A stretch of 28,277 nt of DNA from DASZYF01 sp035545535 (GTDB lineage Bacteria; Actinomycetota; Actinomycetes; Mycobacteriales; CAJCIY01): the NCBI GenBank assembly GCA_035545535.1, contig DASZYF010000146.1, forward strand, positions 1 to 28,277, in the 5' to 3' direction. Below are positions 14,400-22,064 of the stretch, in pieces; the stretch's first letter is position 1; each line of letters opens with the position of its first letter. The notes below the pieces were generated by a model. The model was not told where the DNA came from and made no database searches. It saw only the letters and a program-made list of their open reading frames with translations. A program made the translations under genes and the position numbers.

Positions 14400-15455
14400 T
14401 CAGTCCCGCTGGACGTTCCGTCCCTTGCGCGCACGCAGCAGCGTGATCAGCTCCTGCTGGGAGGAGACGCGGAACTTCCGGAACAGCGACGACAGGTGGC
14501 TGCGCACGGTGCTCTGGCTCACGAACATGTCCCGCGCGATCGTGGGCACCCGGTCCCCGTCGAGCAGCCGGTTGACGATCGCGAGCTCCCGGGTGGACAG
14601 CGAGCCGAGATCTGCACCCCGGGTGCAGCTCCGGCGAAGGTCGCGCGAGGTCTCGGCGCCCACCACCCCGGAGCGGAAGCGGGCGATGAGCTCGTCCATG
14701 GCGGTCGTCGGATCCGTCGTCACGGTTCCGGACCGTGACGTGAGGAGCGCGAAGGCCACGCTCGGCGGCGGTTGCAGAGGGACCAGCACGCACTCGCACA
14801 CGCACGCGTCGCGGCGGTCGGCCGTGCGCACACGTACGGACGCACTCGCCCCCCGTCCGGTGCTCGCCACCTGCCCCAGCGCGACGAGCAGCACACCCGC
14901 GTCGGCATCGACGACGAGCCGCAGCAACGGCTGGTGCAGCACCGCCTCGGGAGGCCGTCCCGTCAGCTGCTCGATGTCGGCGCTGATGCGGTCGATGACG
15001 AGGTCGGGGTCGACCGCGCCGATCACCTGCGTGTTGCCGGCGTCGTGCGGTGACGAGGCGGCGTCGACGCGGAGCTGCCCCTCGGTGGCGAGCAGGACGA
15101 TGGCGCGCTTCACCGGTGACTCGGTCTCGACGGCGCGCACCCACATCTGCACCGGCCGCGGCTTGCGCCCCTCCTGCTTGAGCTTGCGCATCGCCTCGTA
15201 GCCGGTCAGCCGACCTGATTCGATGAGGTCGAGCCCGGCCGGGAAGGCGTTCGTGAGCAGCTCCGGCCATCGCAGGCCCACGAGCTCGGCCGACCCCCCC
15301 ACCAGCGCGCGCGCCGCGTCGCTGGCCGCGAGGATGGTCGCGGTCTCGATGTCGATGAGGACAGCGGCGTACGGGGCCGCTTCCACCAGCTGGGCGATGT
15401 TGTCAGCGGTCTTCGCGGATCGGCGTACCGGCCGTGCGGCCGTGCGAGCTCCCAT
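14400..15455 (-). CDS. PAS-domain LuxR-family transcriptional regulator
   Basis: A 351-residue regulator. A first PAS-like domain (about 15-130) starts at NIAQLVEAAPYAAVLIDIETATILAASDAA. A second (about 140-260) contains VIGAVDPDLVIDRISADIEQLTGR. A LuxR/GerE helix-turn-helix makes up the C terminus (about 283-345), with LSTRELAIVNRLLDGDRVPTIARDMFVSQSTVRSHLSSLFRKF. It lacks a receiver domain, so the input is probably a ligand or redox signal sensed by PAS. The ATG at 15455 is the most 5' good start. It lies upstream of the c-di-GMP phosphodiesterase gene in the same direction (46-base gap), and the two may act together, the PAS domains of both sensing similar inputs. The target genes are not known. 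Confidence 0.85.
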   Translation of the reverse strand: MGARTAARPVRRSAKTADNIAQLVEAAPYAAVLIDIETATILAASDAARALVGGSAELVGLRWPELLTNAFPAGLDLIESGRLTGYEAMRKLKQEGRKPRPVQMWVRAVETESPVKRAIVLLATEGQLRVDAASSPHDAGNTQVIGAVDPDLVIDRISADIEQLTGRPPEAVLHQPLLRLVVDADAGVLLVALGQVASTGRGASASVRVRTADRRDACVCECVLVPLQPPPSVAFALLTSRSGTVTTDPTTAMDELIARFRSGVVGAETSRDLRRSCTRGADLGSLSTRELAIVNRLLDGDRVPTIARDMFVSQSTVRSHLSSLFRKFRVSSQQELITLLRARKGRNVQRD

Positions 15456-15457
15456 GG

Positions 15458-15507
15458 GGCACCCCCGGGCCTCGAGTGTCGCCGAAAACGGCTCGTCGTG
15501 GGTGCCT
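15458..15507 (-). other. Nested inverted repeat between two regulator genes
   Basis: GGCACCC and GGGTGCC at the outer ends enclose a CGAG/CTCG pair and an inner GCCG-AAAA-CGGC (15481-15492). Read on the minus strand, it lies between the stop of the large LuxR-type gene (15519) and the ATG of the PAS-LuxR gene (15455). It may be a terminator or a structured leader. Confidence 0.35.
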
Positions 15508-15518
15508 ACGCACGGTCG

Positions 15519-18215
15519 TCACGTCGCGATGCGGCTCGCGAGGTGGCGGGTGCGTTCCTCCTGGTAGGGGCAGGCGAGGTCTGCGAAGGTCCTGGCGCAA
15601 CCCGCGACGGCATCGACGTCGCGGGCGAGCAGCGCGGCGGCGCGGCGGGCGATGGCGCCGGGGACCGTCGGGTCGGACGCCGGCGCCGCCCGCACGCGGT
15701 CGGGGGCGTCGGCGGTGGCGGCGAGCACCGCTGCCTCGGCGGCCAAGGCCTGGCGCCACTGCCCGAGGACGCGGTCGGTCACGAGACCCGAGACCGCGTC
15801 GCGGTCGAGGACGGCGAGAGCTCCCGCCGGATCCTGGCGATCGAGCAGCCCGATCGCGGCGTAGATGCGGGCGTCGCCGCTCCGCATCGCTTCGTCGAAC
15901 GAGCAGCCGCGCATCGCCGCGGCGACTGACCGCCACGCATCGCGAGCGGCGTCGTCGCGACGCAGGTCGTAGATGAGCGCGACGGCGGCGGGCGTCATGC
16001 TGCGACCCGTCGCGCGGGGCGAACCGGACCGGATCCAGGCGGCGCGGTAGCCCTCGGCCGTGGCCAGCGCGGCGTCGTCCCACTGGCCGGACAGCGCGAG
16101 CGGCGGGAACAGGTCCTCGGCACCGAGGTCGCCCTCGCCGCGCAGGAACGGCAACGTCTCGTGGCGCCGCGCGGCGGCGAGCGCGCCGCTCACGTCGCCC
16201 GCACCGAGCAGGAAGAACATCGCCGAGTGCAGTGCGTCCTTGAGCTCCAGGGCGGCGATCGGTGCATCGGCGAGCGTCAGCAGAGGCGCGATGCGGCGCG
16301 TGGCCGCGCGACCCGCGCCGGCGTAGTCACCGGCATCGACGCACGCAGCGCACAGCGCATCGAGCGCGGAGCTGAGCACGAGGGGGTCTCCGCACGCGGC
16401 GGCTGCTTCGCACGCCCGCTCAGCCGATGCGAGCAGCACCGGTCCGTCGACGGGGTTGTCGAGGTAGGCCTGCGCCGCGAGGATCGCGGCCGCGGCGACG
16501 GTGTCGGCACCGGCCAGCGCTCGGGCACGTTCCAGCGCGGCCAGCGCGTCATCGGCCGAGAGCGTCCGGTCGTACATCCCGACGAAGCGACTCATGTGCT
16601 CGGCGCGGCGCGCCCACACCCGAGCCGCCCCGACGTCATCGCCCGCGGCTTCGAGCTCGGTCGCGGCGGCTTCGTCCAGCCGTACGGACTCCTCGCCGAG
16701 CACTCGGCACTTCGCGACCGCCGCGGCGTCGGCGAGCAGGAGCGCCCGGGTGACGCCCGGTTCCCGCAGCGCCGCGGCCCGCTCGTACGCGACCTGCGCA
16801 TCGCGCAGGCGGCCCCGAAGGAAGAGCAGATGGGCGGTTTGCCTCGCGAGCTGAGACCGTTCGTCGTCGATCACGTCACTCGGCGCGTCGCGCGCCGTGC
16901 GCAGCTCGTCGGCGATGTCGTCGACTGCGTCACACCACGACGCATCGCGATCGCGGGCTCCGACCAGCGACGCGGCCACGCCCGCGCACCAGCGCAGGTG
17001 CGCCGCGCGCACCGTCTGCAGGTCTTCGCCGAGCTCGAGCATCGCGAACTGCCGCACCGGTTCGAGCATCCGGTAGCGCGTGCCCGAAGCGGTCGAGCGC
17101 GCCGTCAGCAGGCTGTGCTCGCACAGCGTCGCCAGCGCCGGCGGGACGTCAGGGGCCTGCAGCGGGGCGTACCCCGTGACGGCGCTCGCTGCGGCGGCGG
17201 TGAAAGGTGTGGCGAACGCCGTGACCCGTCGGAGCACGGCCTGCACCTCGGGGCTGAGCCGCTCGGTGCTCCACTGCAGCATCTGCCGCACGGAGCGGTG
17301 CCGCTCCGACACGCGGGGACCGCCGACCAGCAGGGGCAGCTGCTCGGACAGCGCCACCTCCAGCCCGTCGATCCCGAGACCGCTCGCGCGCGCCGCCGCG
17401 AGCTCGATCGCGAGGGCGATGCCGCCGAGCGCCGCACAGATCCGCACGACGGCGGGCCGTTGCGGGGCGTCGTCGGGCAGGCCGGACCGGGCGAGGAACA
17501 GGGCCACCGCGTCGGTGTCCTCCGCGAGACCACCCAGCTCGTACACGTGCTCGAAGGGCACGACGAGTCGGACGCGGCTCGTCAGGAGGACCCGCAGGCC
17601 GGCGCACCGCTCGAGCAGCTGCTCGACGAGCTGCACCACTCCGTCGACGACGTGCTCGCAGTTGTCGAGGACGAGCAACGTCGGTCGGTCGCCGATCGCC
17701 TCGGCGATCGCGTCCTCCGCCGCGCGGCCGCTCCACTCGGCGATGCCGCGCGCCGCCACGACGGCCGCGGCGGCTGCGGCACCGTCGATCAATGGCACGA
17801 GGTCGACGTAGGTGACGTCGACCTCTCCCTCCGCGGCGATGTCGGCGGCGACGGCGAGCGCGAGCCGCGTCTTGCCGACGCCGCCGGGCCCGGCGACCGT
17901 CACGAGCCGCGCGGCGGTCAGGGCCGCGCGGAGGTCGGCCCGCTCGGTCTCCCGGCCGACGAACGTCGTGAGGGGCGTCGGGAGCCGGCCGGAGCGTGCG
18001 CGGCCCGTCGCCGACGCTCGTGCGAGGCGCGCGAGCTCGCGCCGGTCGGAGGCGCCGAGCTTCTGGCGCAGCGAGATGACGTGCGACTCGACGGTGCGCG
18101 CCGAGATGAACAGGCGCTGCCCGATCTCGGCGTAGGTCAGCTGCTCGCCGAGCAGCGCGAGCACCTCCGCCTCCCGCGCGGAGACCGGCGCGGCCCCGGG
18201 CACCAGCGCGTCCAC
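15519..18215 (-). CDS. Large LuxR-type regulator with N-terminal HTH and NB-ARC-like ATPase
   Basis: An 898-residue STAND-type regulator. A LuxR/GerE helix-turn-helix occupies the N terminus (about 10-68), with VSAREAEVLALLGEQLTYAEIGQRLF and ISARTVESHVISLRQKLG. An ATPase domain follows, with Walker A GPGGVGKT (109-116), Walker B TLLVLDNCEHV and the sensor stretch LLTSRVRL, and then a winged-helix segment and an Ala/Leu-rich helical-repeat region to the C terminus. In classical LAL regulators the LuxR helix-turn-helix is at the C terminus, so the order here is reversed. Such proteins switch on nucleotide and inducer binding. The GTG start has GACACT six bases upstream. It is divergent from the methyltransferase gene, and a palindrome between them (18250-18268) is a candidate operator. 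The inducer and targets are unknown. Confidence 0.87.
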   Translation of the reverse strand: MDALVPGAAPVSAREAEVLALLGEQLTYAEIGQRLFISARTVESHVISLRQKLGASDRRELARLARASATGRARSGRLPTPLTTFVGRETERADLRAALTAARLVTVAGPGGVGKTRLALAVAADIAAEGEVDVTYVDLVPLIDGAAAAAAVVAARGIAEWSGRAAEDAIAEAIGDRPTLLVLDNCEHVVDGVVQLVEQLLERCAGLRVLLTSRVRLVVPFEHVYELGGLAEDTDAVALFLARSGLPDDAPQRPAVVRICAALGGIALAIELAAARASGLGIDGLEVALSEQLPLLVGGPRVSERHRSVRQMLQWSTERLSPEVQAVLRRVTAFATPFTAAAASAVTGYAPLQAPDVPPALATLCEHSLLTARSTASGTRYRMLEPVRQFAMLELGEDLQTVRAAHLRWCAGVAASLVGARDRDASWCDAVDDIADELRTARDAPSDVIDDERSQLARQTAHLLFLRGRLRDAQVAYERAAALREPGVTRALLLADAAAVAKCRVLGEESVRLDEAAATELEAAGDDVGAARVWARRAEHMSRFVGMYDRTLSADDALAALERARALAGADTVAAAAILAAQAYLDNPVDGPVLLASAERACEAAAACGDPLVLSSALDALCAACVDAGDYAGAGRAATRRIAPLLTLADAPIAALELKDALHSAMFFLLGAGDVSGALAAARRHETLPFLRGEGDLGAEDLFPPLALSGQWDDAALATAEGYRAAWIRSGSPRATGRSMTPAAVALIYDLRRDDAARDAWRSVAAAMRGCSFDEAMRSGDARIYAAIGLLDRQDPAGALAVLDRDAVSGLVTDRVLGQWRQALAAEAAVLAATADAPDRVRAAPASDPTVPGAIARRAAALLARDVDAVAGCARTFADLACPYQEERTRHLASRIAT

Positions 18216-18237
18216 GCGATCAGTGTCGTGGCGGCCG

Positions 18238-18268
18238 ATCCGGGCCGGGATCCGGGATGGACCCGGAT
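18238..18268. promoter_or_regulatory. Palindromic operator candidate between regulator and methyltransferase genes
   Basis: ATCCGGG (18250-18256), five bases, then CCCGGAT (18262-18268) form a perfect 7-5-7 palindrome. A further ATCCGGG half-site lies at 18238-18244, 12 bases earlier. It covers the expected -35 area of the leaderless regulator gene and lies about 70 bases before the methyltransferase start. Confidence 0.5.
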
Positions 18269-18338
18269 GTCCGCCGTGCCGGTCCCCCCGACGCTCGCAC
18301 CAGCGCCGGCGAGGGTCCGGCGGACCAGGAGGATCGAC

Positions 18339-19124
18339 ATGGGATCAGCACCGGTGCAGGGAGAGCTGTGGGGGCGCCACCCCCGGACGTGGGCGAGCGG
18401 CATCGAGCCGCAGATGCAGCCGTTCTTCGACGCGCTGCTCGACGCGCTCGGGCCCATCGAGGGCCTGCGCCACCTCGACGCGGGTTGCGGAGCGGGTCTC
18501 CTGCTCGCGAGGTCGGCGGCGCGGGGCGCGTCCGTGAGCGGGGTCGACGCAGCCGCGGGGCTGCTCGAGGTCGCGCAGGAGCGCACACCGTCCGCGCACC
18601 TCGAGACCGGCGACATCGAGGCGCTCCCGTTCCCCGACGGCTCCTTCGACGTCGTGACGGCGGTCAACGCCATCCAGTACGCGGTCGACCCGGTTGCTGC
18701 CGTCGCCGAGCTCGCGCGGGTGTGCCGCCCCGGCGGGCGCGTGGCCATCGGGATCTGGGGAGACCCGTCGCGCTGCGAGACCGAAGCGCTGTTCGCCCGG
18801 CTGCGCTCGCTCGCGCCGCCGCCTCCGGGGACGCCCGCTCCGCTCGCGTGCAGCGACGCCGGCGTCGTCGAGGAGCTGCTCACGAAGGCCGGCCTCGACG
18901 TGACGTCGGGCGGCGAGACCACGATCGCGCTCGCGTTCGCTGACCACGACGAGGCGTGGACGAAGCACACCTCGGCCGGCCCGCTGCAGAAGGTCATCGA
19001 CGTGGCCGGTGAGGACGCCGTGCGGCGCGTGCTCCACGACGTGCTCGAGGCCGACCGCAAGCCCGACGGCGTGCTGCGACAGACCAACGTCTTCCGTCAC
19101 GTCATCGCCACCAAGCCGAGCTGA
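18339..19124 (+). CDS. Class I SAM-dependent methyltransferase
   Basis: A 261-residue Rossmann-fold methyltransferase. Motif I is LDAGCGAG (46-53) and the acidic end of strand 2 is in VSGVDAAAGLL. The D-I-E-A-L-PFPDGSFDVV block and LARVCRPGGRVAIGIWG are the usual Methyltransf_11 motifs. The ATG at 18339 is supported by AGGAGG about eight bases upstream, one of the few classic ribosome sites in the window. The C-terminal part (about 165-261) forms the substrate-binding cap and does not match a family that I can name. It lies divergent from the large LuxR-type regulator, a common local pairing of regulator and target, which suggests a small-molecule modification. It is not clearly BioC despite the biotin genes nearby, because the characteristic BioC C-terminal region is not seen. 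Confidence 0.8.
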   Translation: MGSAPVQGELWGRHPRTWASGIEPQMQPFFDALLDALGPIEGLRHLDAGCGAGLLLARSAARGASVSGVDAAAGLLEVAQERTPSAHLETGDIEALPFPDGSFDVVTAVNAIQYAVDPVAAVAELARVCRPGGRVAIGIWGDPSRCETEALFARLRSLAPPPPGTPAPLACSDAGVVEELLTKAGLDVTSGGETTIALAFADHDEAWTKHTSAGPLQKVIDVAGEDAVRRVLHDVLEADRKPDGVLRQTNVFRHVIATKPS

Positions 19125-19143
19125 CCTCGACATACTGGCGCTC

Positions 19144-20049
19144 GTGGTCGACGTGGGGGCGCCCGGTCAGCACGAACCCGTGGTCCTGACCCGTCGCCCG
19201 GGCCCGCCCGTGCGGCGGAGCCGGGCGACGGAGCTGGGCATCGGGATGATGGCGGTCTTCGTCGCCGCGGGCGGTGTCGTCGCCGTTGTCAGCCGAAGCG
19301 CGCCGCCGCCGACCGTCAGCGCCTCGGTGATCACCACCGCGGTCGCGCGGACGTCATCTGTGCGCAGCGCGGCCTTCACGTCCACCAGCACCGCGAGCGC
19401 CGGCGGGCAGTCGCTGACGGTCGTGCAGAGAGGTGTGCTCGATCTGCGTCACCACGCATCTGAGGTCACGCTGATGCTGTCCGGTGAGGACGAGACCATT
19501 CGGACGGTGGGCAAGGTCGCCTACCTCAAGTGGCCCCGGCTCGTCCTGCCCGCGGGCAAGTCCTGGGTCCGTCAGCTGCCGGAGGACCTGGGTCTCGGCA
19601 GCTCCTCGCTGGCACCCGCCGGCCACAGCCCATCCGAGAGCCTGCAGCTGCTGCGTGGGGTCACCGGTGACGCCACGGTCGAAGGACACGACGTCGTCGC
19701 CGGCGTGCCGGAGACGCGGTACGGGATCCACCTCGACCTGGCCGATCTGTTCAAGAGGGTCGGCACCGCGACCGGCTCGGTATCGCCGAAGCTCGCGGCA
19801 GAGCTCACGGCGGCCCTGTCTCACACCGATCTGTCGCACCTCCCCGCGACGGTGTGGATCGACGACGCGCAGCGGCTGCGGCGTCTCACGATGAAGCTCT
19901 CGATCCGCATCGCGGGTCACACCGTCCACGACGTGACGGACCTCGCGTTCACGAGCTTCGACGAGCCGGTCGACATCGGCGCGCCCCCCGCGTCCGAGAC
20001 GGTGCCCTATGCCTCAGTCAAGGACCAGATCGTCGCGATGGTGCCCTGA
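19144..20049 (+). CDS. Membrane-anchored extracellular protein, LppX/LprG-like fold candidate
   Basis: A 301-residue protein with a basic N terminus (LTRRPG, RRSRATE), one membrane helix at about 31-51 (LGIGMMAVFVAAGGVVAVVS) and a long extracellular domain. The domain has the sequence character of LppX/LprAFG-type lipid-carrier proteins: an early strand pair around GQSLTVVQRGVLDLRHHASEVTLML, a middle V-A-GVPETRYGIHLDL segment, and a late LPATVWIDDAQRLRRLTMKLS. No lipobox cysteine is present, so the anchor is the helix rather than a lipid. The GTG at 19144 follows CATACT by seven bases; a longer frame would overlap the methyltransferase gene. It starts 19 bases after that gene. Binding of a lipid or hydrophobic molecule at the cell surface is inferred from the fold resemblance only. 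Confidence 0.65.
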   Translation: MVDVGAPGQHEPVVLTRRPGPPVRRSRATELGIGMMAVFVAAGGVVAVVSRSAPPPTVSASVITTAVARTSSVRSAAFTSTSTASAGGQSLTVVQRGVLDLRHHASEVTLMLSGEDETIRTVGKVAYLKWPRLVLPAGKSWVRQLPEDLGLGSSSLAPAGHSPSESLQLLRGVTGDATVEGHDVVAGVPETRYGIHLDLADLFKRVGTATGSVSPKLAAELTAALSHTDLSHLPATVWIDDAQRLRRLTMKLSIRIAGHTVHDVTDLAFTSFDEPVDIGAPPASETVPYASVKDQIVAMVP

Positions 20050-20052
20050 TCG

Positions 20053-20316
20053 TCAGTGCTTTCCGGTCTGGATGTGCGTCTGGACCTCGTGGACCTTCTT
20101 GTCACCGATCTTGAACCACTGGTCGAGCACGCCGTGGTGGTAGAGCGCGACGGCCACCGCCGCCACGATCGCGAGGATCGCCAGGCCGATGAGCTTGCGG
20201 ATCAGCAGGAGCGCGATGATCGCGAGCCCGGCGACGACCGCGTAGGTCGGGACCGCGCCGAAGTGGTGCGGGTAGTACGTGCTGGTCGTGGTCGAGATCT
20301 CAGCGCTGAGGCTCAC
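20053..20316 (-). CDS. Small membrane protein of unknown function
   Basis: An 87-residue protein with a polar N terminus (about 1-22, containing STTTSTYYPHHFG), two consecutive hydrophobic helices (about 23-40 and 43-60, separated by RK) and a basic C-terminal tail with KIGDKKVHEVQTHIQTGKH. It has no recognised motif. The GTG start is supported by TACCGT seven bases upstream. It converges with the 19144 gene with three bases between the stops and follows bioB in the same direction (20 bases away), although its own promoter makes it a separate unit. A role in the envelope is possible but not shown. Confidence 0.7.
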   Translation of the reverse strand: MSLSAEISTTTSTYYPHHFGAVPTYAVVAGLAIIALLLIRKLIGLAILAIVAAVAVALYHHGVLDQWFKIGDKKVHEVQTHIQTGKH

Positions 20317-20323
20317 ACCTACG

Positions 20324-20329
20324 ACGGTA
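20324..20329 (-). promoter_or_regulatory. -10 hexamer of the small membrane protein gene
   Basis: TACCGT on the minus strand, then seven bases (cgtaggt), then the GTG at 20316. It lies between that gene and the bioB stop. Confidence 0.5.
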
Positions 20330-20335
20330 GAACGA

Positions 20336-21346
20336 TCAGAGCGTCGCGCTGAGCGCCTTCACCGGCATGTTGAGCTCTTCGAGCAGCTCCAGGTCCTGCG
20401 TGGCGGGGCGCCCGAGCGTCGTGAGGTAGTTGCCGACGATGACGGCGTTGATGCCACCGAGCAGGCCGTCGCGCGCGCCGAGGTCGCCGAGGGTGATCTC
20501 GCGGCCACCGGCGAAGCGCAGGATCGTGCGCGGGAGGGCGAGGCGGAACGTGGCGATCGCGCGCAGCGCGTCCTTCGGGTCCAGCGGCTCGCGGTCACCG
20601 AACGGCGTGCCGGGGCGTGGGTTGAGGAAGTTGAGCGGCACCTCGTCGGGCTCGAGCTCGGACAGCTGGGCGGCGAGCTCGGCGCGCTGCTCGACCGTCT
20701 CACCCATGCCGAGGATGCCGCCGCAGCAGACCTCCATGCCCGCCTCGCGCACCATGCGCAGCGTCTCCCAGCGCTCCTCCCACGAGTGCGTGGTGACGAC
20801 CTGCGGGAAGTAGGAGCGGGCGGCTTCGAGGTTGTGGTTGTAGCGATGCACGCCGATCGCCTTGAGCTCGTCGACCTGCTCCTGCGTGAGCATGCCGAGC
20901 GAGCACGCGACGTTGATGCCGACCTCGTCCTGGATCGCGCGCACGCCCTCGCGGACCTGCGCCATGAGCCGCTCGTCCGGACCGCGCACGGCGGCGACGA
21001 TGCAGAACTCGGTCGCACCGGTCTTCGCCGTCTGCTTGGCCGCCTCGACCAGCGAGGGCACGTCGAGCCACGCGGAACGGACCGGGGAGGAGAACTGACC
21101 GGACTGCGAGCAGAAGTGGCAGTCCTCGGGGCAGCCGCCGGTCTTGAGGCTGACGATGCCCTCGACCTCGACCTCGGGACCGCACCAGCGCATGCGCACC
21201 TCGTGCGCCAGCTGCAGCAGCTCGGGCAGATGCTCGTCCGCGAGCTGCAGGCACGCGAGCGCCTGCGCCTCGGACAAGCCCTCGCCGCGCTCCAGCACCT
21301 GCTCGCGCGCGATCGCGAGGATCGCCGGCGTGGGCGCGTCAGACAT
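20336..21346 (-). CDS. bioB: Biotin synthase BioB
   Basis: A 336-residue radical-SAM enzyme that inserts sulfur into dethiobiotin to form biotin. The [4Fe-4S]/SAM motif is Cys72-x3-Cys76-x2-Cys79 in CPEDCHFC. The further cysteines that hold the sulfur-donor cluster in the family are in place (EFCIVAA, NVACSLG, EVCCGGI), as are YNHNLE and GGINAVIVGNYLTT. The ATG at 21346 gives the family length; the frame extends upstream into bioD. Its ATG overlaps the bioD stop (ATGTCTGA), with GGTGGAG before it, so the two are translationally coupled. It is the last gene of bioF-bioD-bioB. Actinobacterial BioB is reported to need the small BsaP protein; a candidate lies at 11472. Confidence 0.95.
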   Translation of the reverse strand: MSDAPTPAILAIAREQVLERGEGLSEAQALACLQLADEHLPELLQLAHEVRMRWCGPEVEVEGIVSLKTGGCPEDCHFCSQSGQFSSPVRSAWLDVPSLVEAAKQTAKTGATEFCIVAAVRGPDERLMAQVREGVRAIQDEVGINVACSLGMLTQEQVDELKAIGVHRYNHNLEAARSYFPQVVTTHSWEERWETLRMVREAGMEVCCGGILGMGETVEQRAELAAQLSELEPDEVPLNFLNPRPGTPFGDREPLDPKDALRAIATFRLALPRTILRFAGGREITLGDLGARDGLLGGINAVIVGNYLTTLGRPATQDLELLEELNMPVKALSATL

Positions 21347-22064
21347 CGGTGCTCCACCTCTCCCGGAAGGCCTTCGCGTCGAAGGCCCCACCCAGCTGCG
21401 GTCCGAGCCCGGACCGTGCGGTCGACAGGAAGTCTCCCGTACCGCCCGTGGGGTCGCCCGCGTTGGCCGGCAGCGCACCCGCGAGCGGCCGGGCGACGAG
21501 CATCTCGAGGTCGCGGATGTTCGACCGCTCCGCGAGCCCGGGCTCGGCCGGCCACGAGCCGATGACCAGCCCGCCGAGCCGCACCCCGCGGTTGGCCATG
21601 GACTCGAGCGTCAGCGCAGTGGCGTTCAACGTGCCGAGGCCCGCCTCGGCGACGACCAGCACCTCGGCGTCGACATCACGCGCGAGGTCGGCTAGCGTCG
21701 TGCCGTCCTCGTCGTAGCGGACGAGCAGTCCGCCGGCGCCTTCGACGACGACCAGGTCGTACGCGCCCGACAGCCGCACGACGACGTCGGCGACGGCGCC
21801 GAGCTCGACCGGCGGCTGGTTCGCGATGCGGGCGGCGGCCGCGGGGGACAGCGGGTCCGGGAACCGCGCGCCTTCGACGGTGTCGACGTCGCCGGCGAGG
21901 GCGCGCACGGTGTCGACGTCGGGGACGTCTCCGGGAACGCCGGTCTGCGCCGCCTTCACGTAGCAGGGCCGCGCGGCGCGGTCACGCGCGAGCGCGACGA
22001 TGGCCGCGGACACGACGGTCTTGCCGACGCCGGTGCCGGTGCCGGTGACGAGCAGCACGCTCAC
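21339..22064 (-). CDS. bioD: Dethiobiotin synthetase BioD
   Basis: A 241-residue ATP-dependent enzyme that closes the ureido ring of 7,8-diaminopelargonate with CO2. The P-loop TGTGTGVGKT opens the protein just after the start. KAAQTGVPGD, with the substrate-binding Lys and Thr-Gly, and VVEGAGGLLVRYDEDG (Walker B region) follow. The C-terminal GLVIGSWP and DLEML region completes the fold. The GTG at 22064 overlaps the bioF stop (GTGA), and the stop overlaps the bioB start. All three genes therefore form a tightly coupled operon. The frame is open far upstream, but that region is bioF coding sequence. Confidence 0.94.
   Translation of the reverse strand: MSVLLVTGTGTGVGKTVVSAAIVALARDRAARPCYVKAAQTGVPGDVPDVDTVRALAGDVDTVEGARFPDPLSPAAAARIANQPPVELGAVADVVVRLSGAYDLVVVEGAGGLLVRYDEDGTTLADLARDVDAEVLVVAEAGLGTLNATALTLESMANRGVRLGGLVIGSWPAEPGLAERSNIRDLEMLVARPLAGALPANAGDPTGGTGDFLSTARSGLGPQLGGAFDAKAFRERWSTDV

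Noticed and set aside
16161..18338. Long plus-strand reading frame (about 726 residues) upstream of and in frame with the methyltransferase
   Set aside because: It runs antisense through the regulator gene. Its composition is Arg/Gly/Ala-rich, and the methyltransferase domain begins only after the ATG at 18339 with its own ribosome site.
18216..18338. Extra gene in the gap between regulator and methyltransferase
   Set aside because: The reading frames there have no independent start signals or motifs, and the gap is explained by promoter and operator elements.
18339..19124. The methyltransferase as the missing BioC of the biotin pathway
   Set aside because: It lies 2 kb from bioB, and BioC is a class I SAM methyltransferase. 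However, the visible motifs are generic, the C-terminal half does not resemble BioC, and its divergent partner is a LAL-type regulator.
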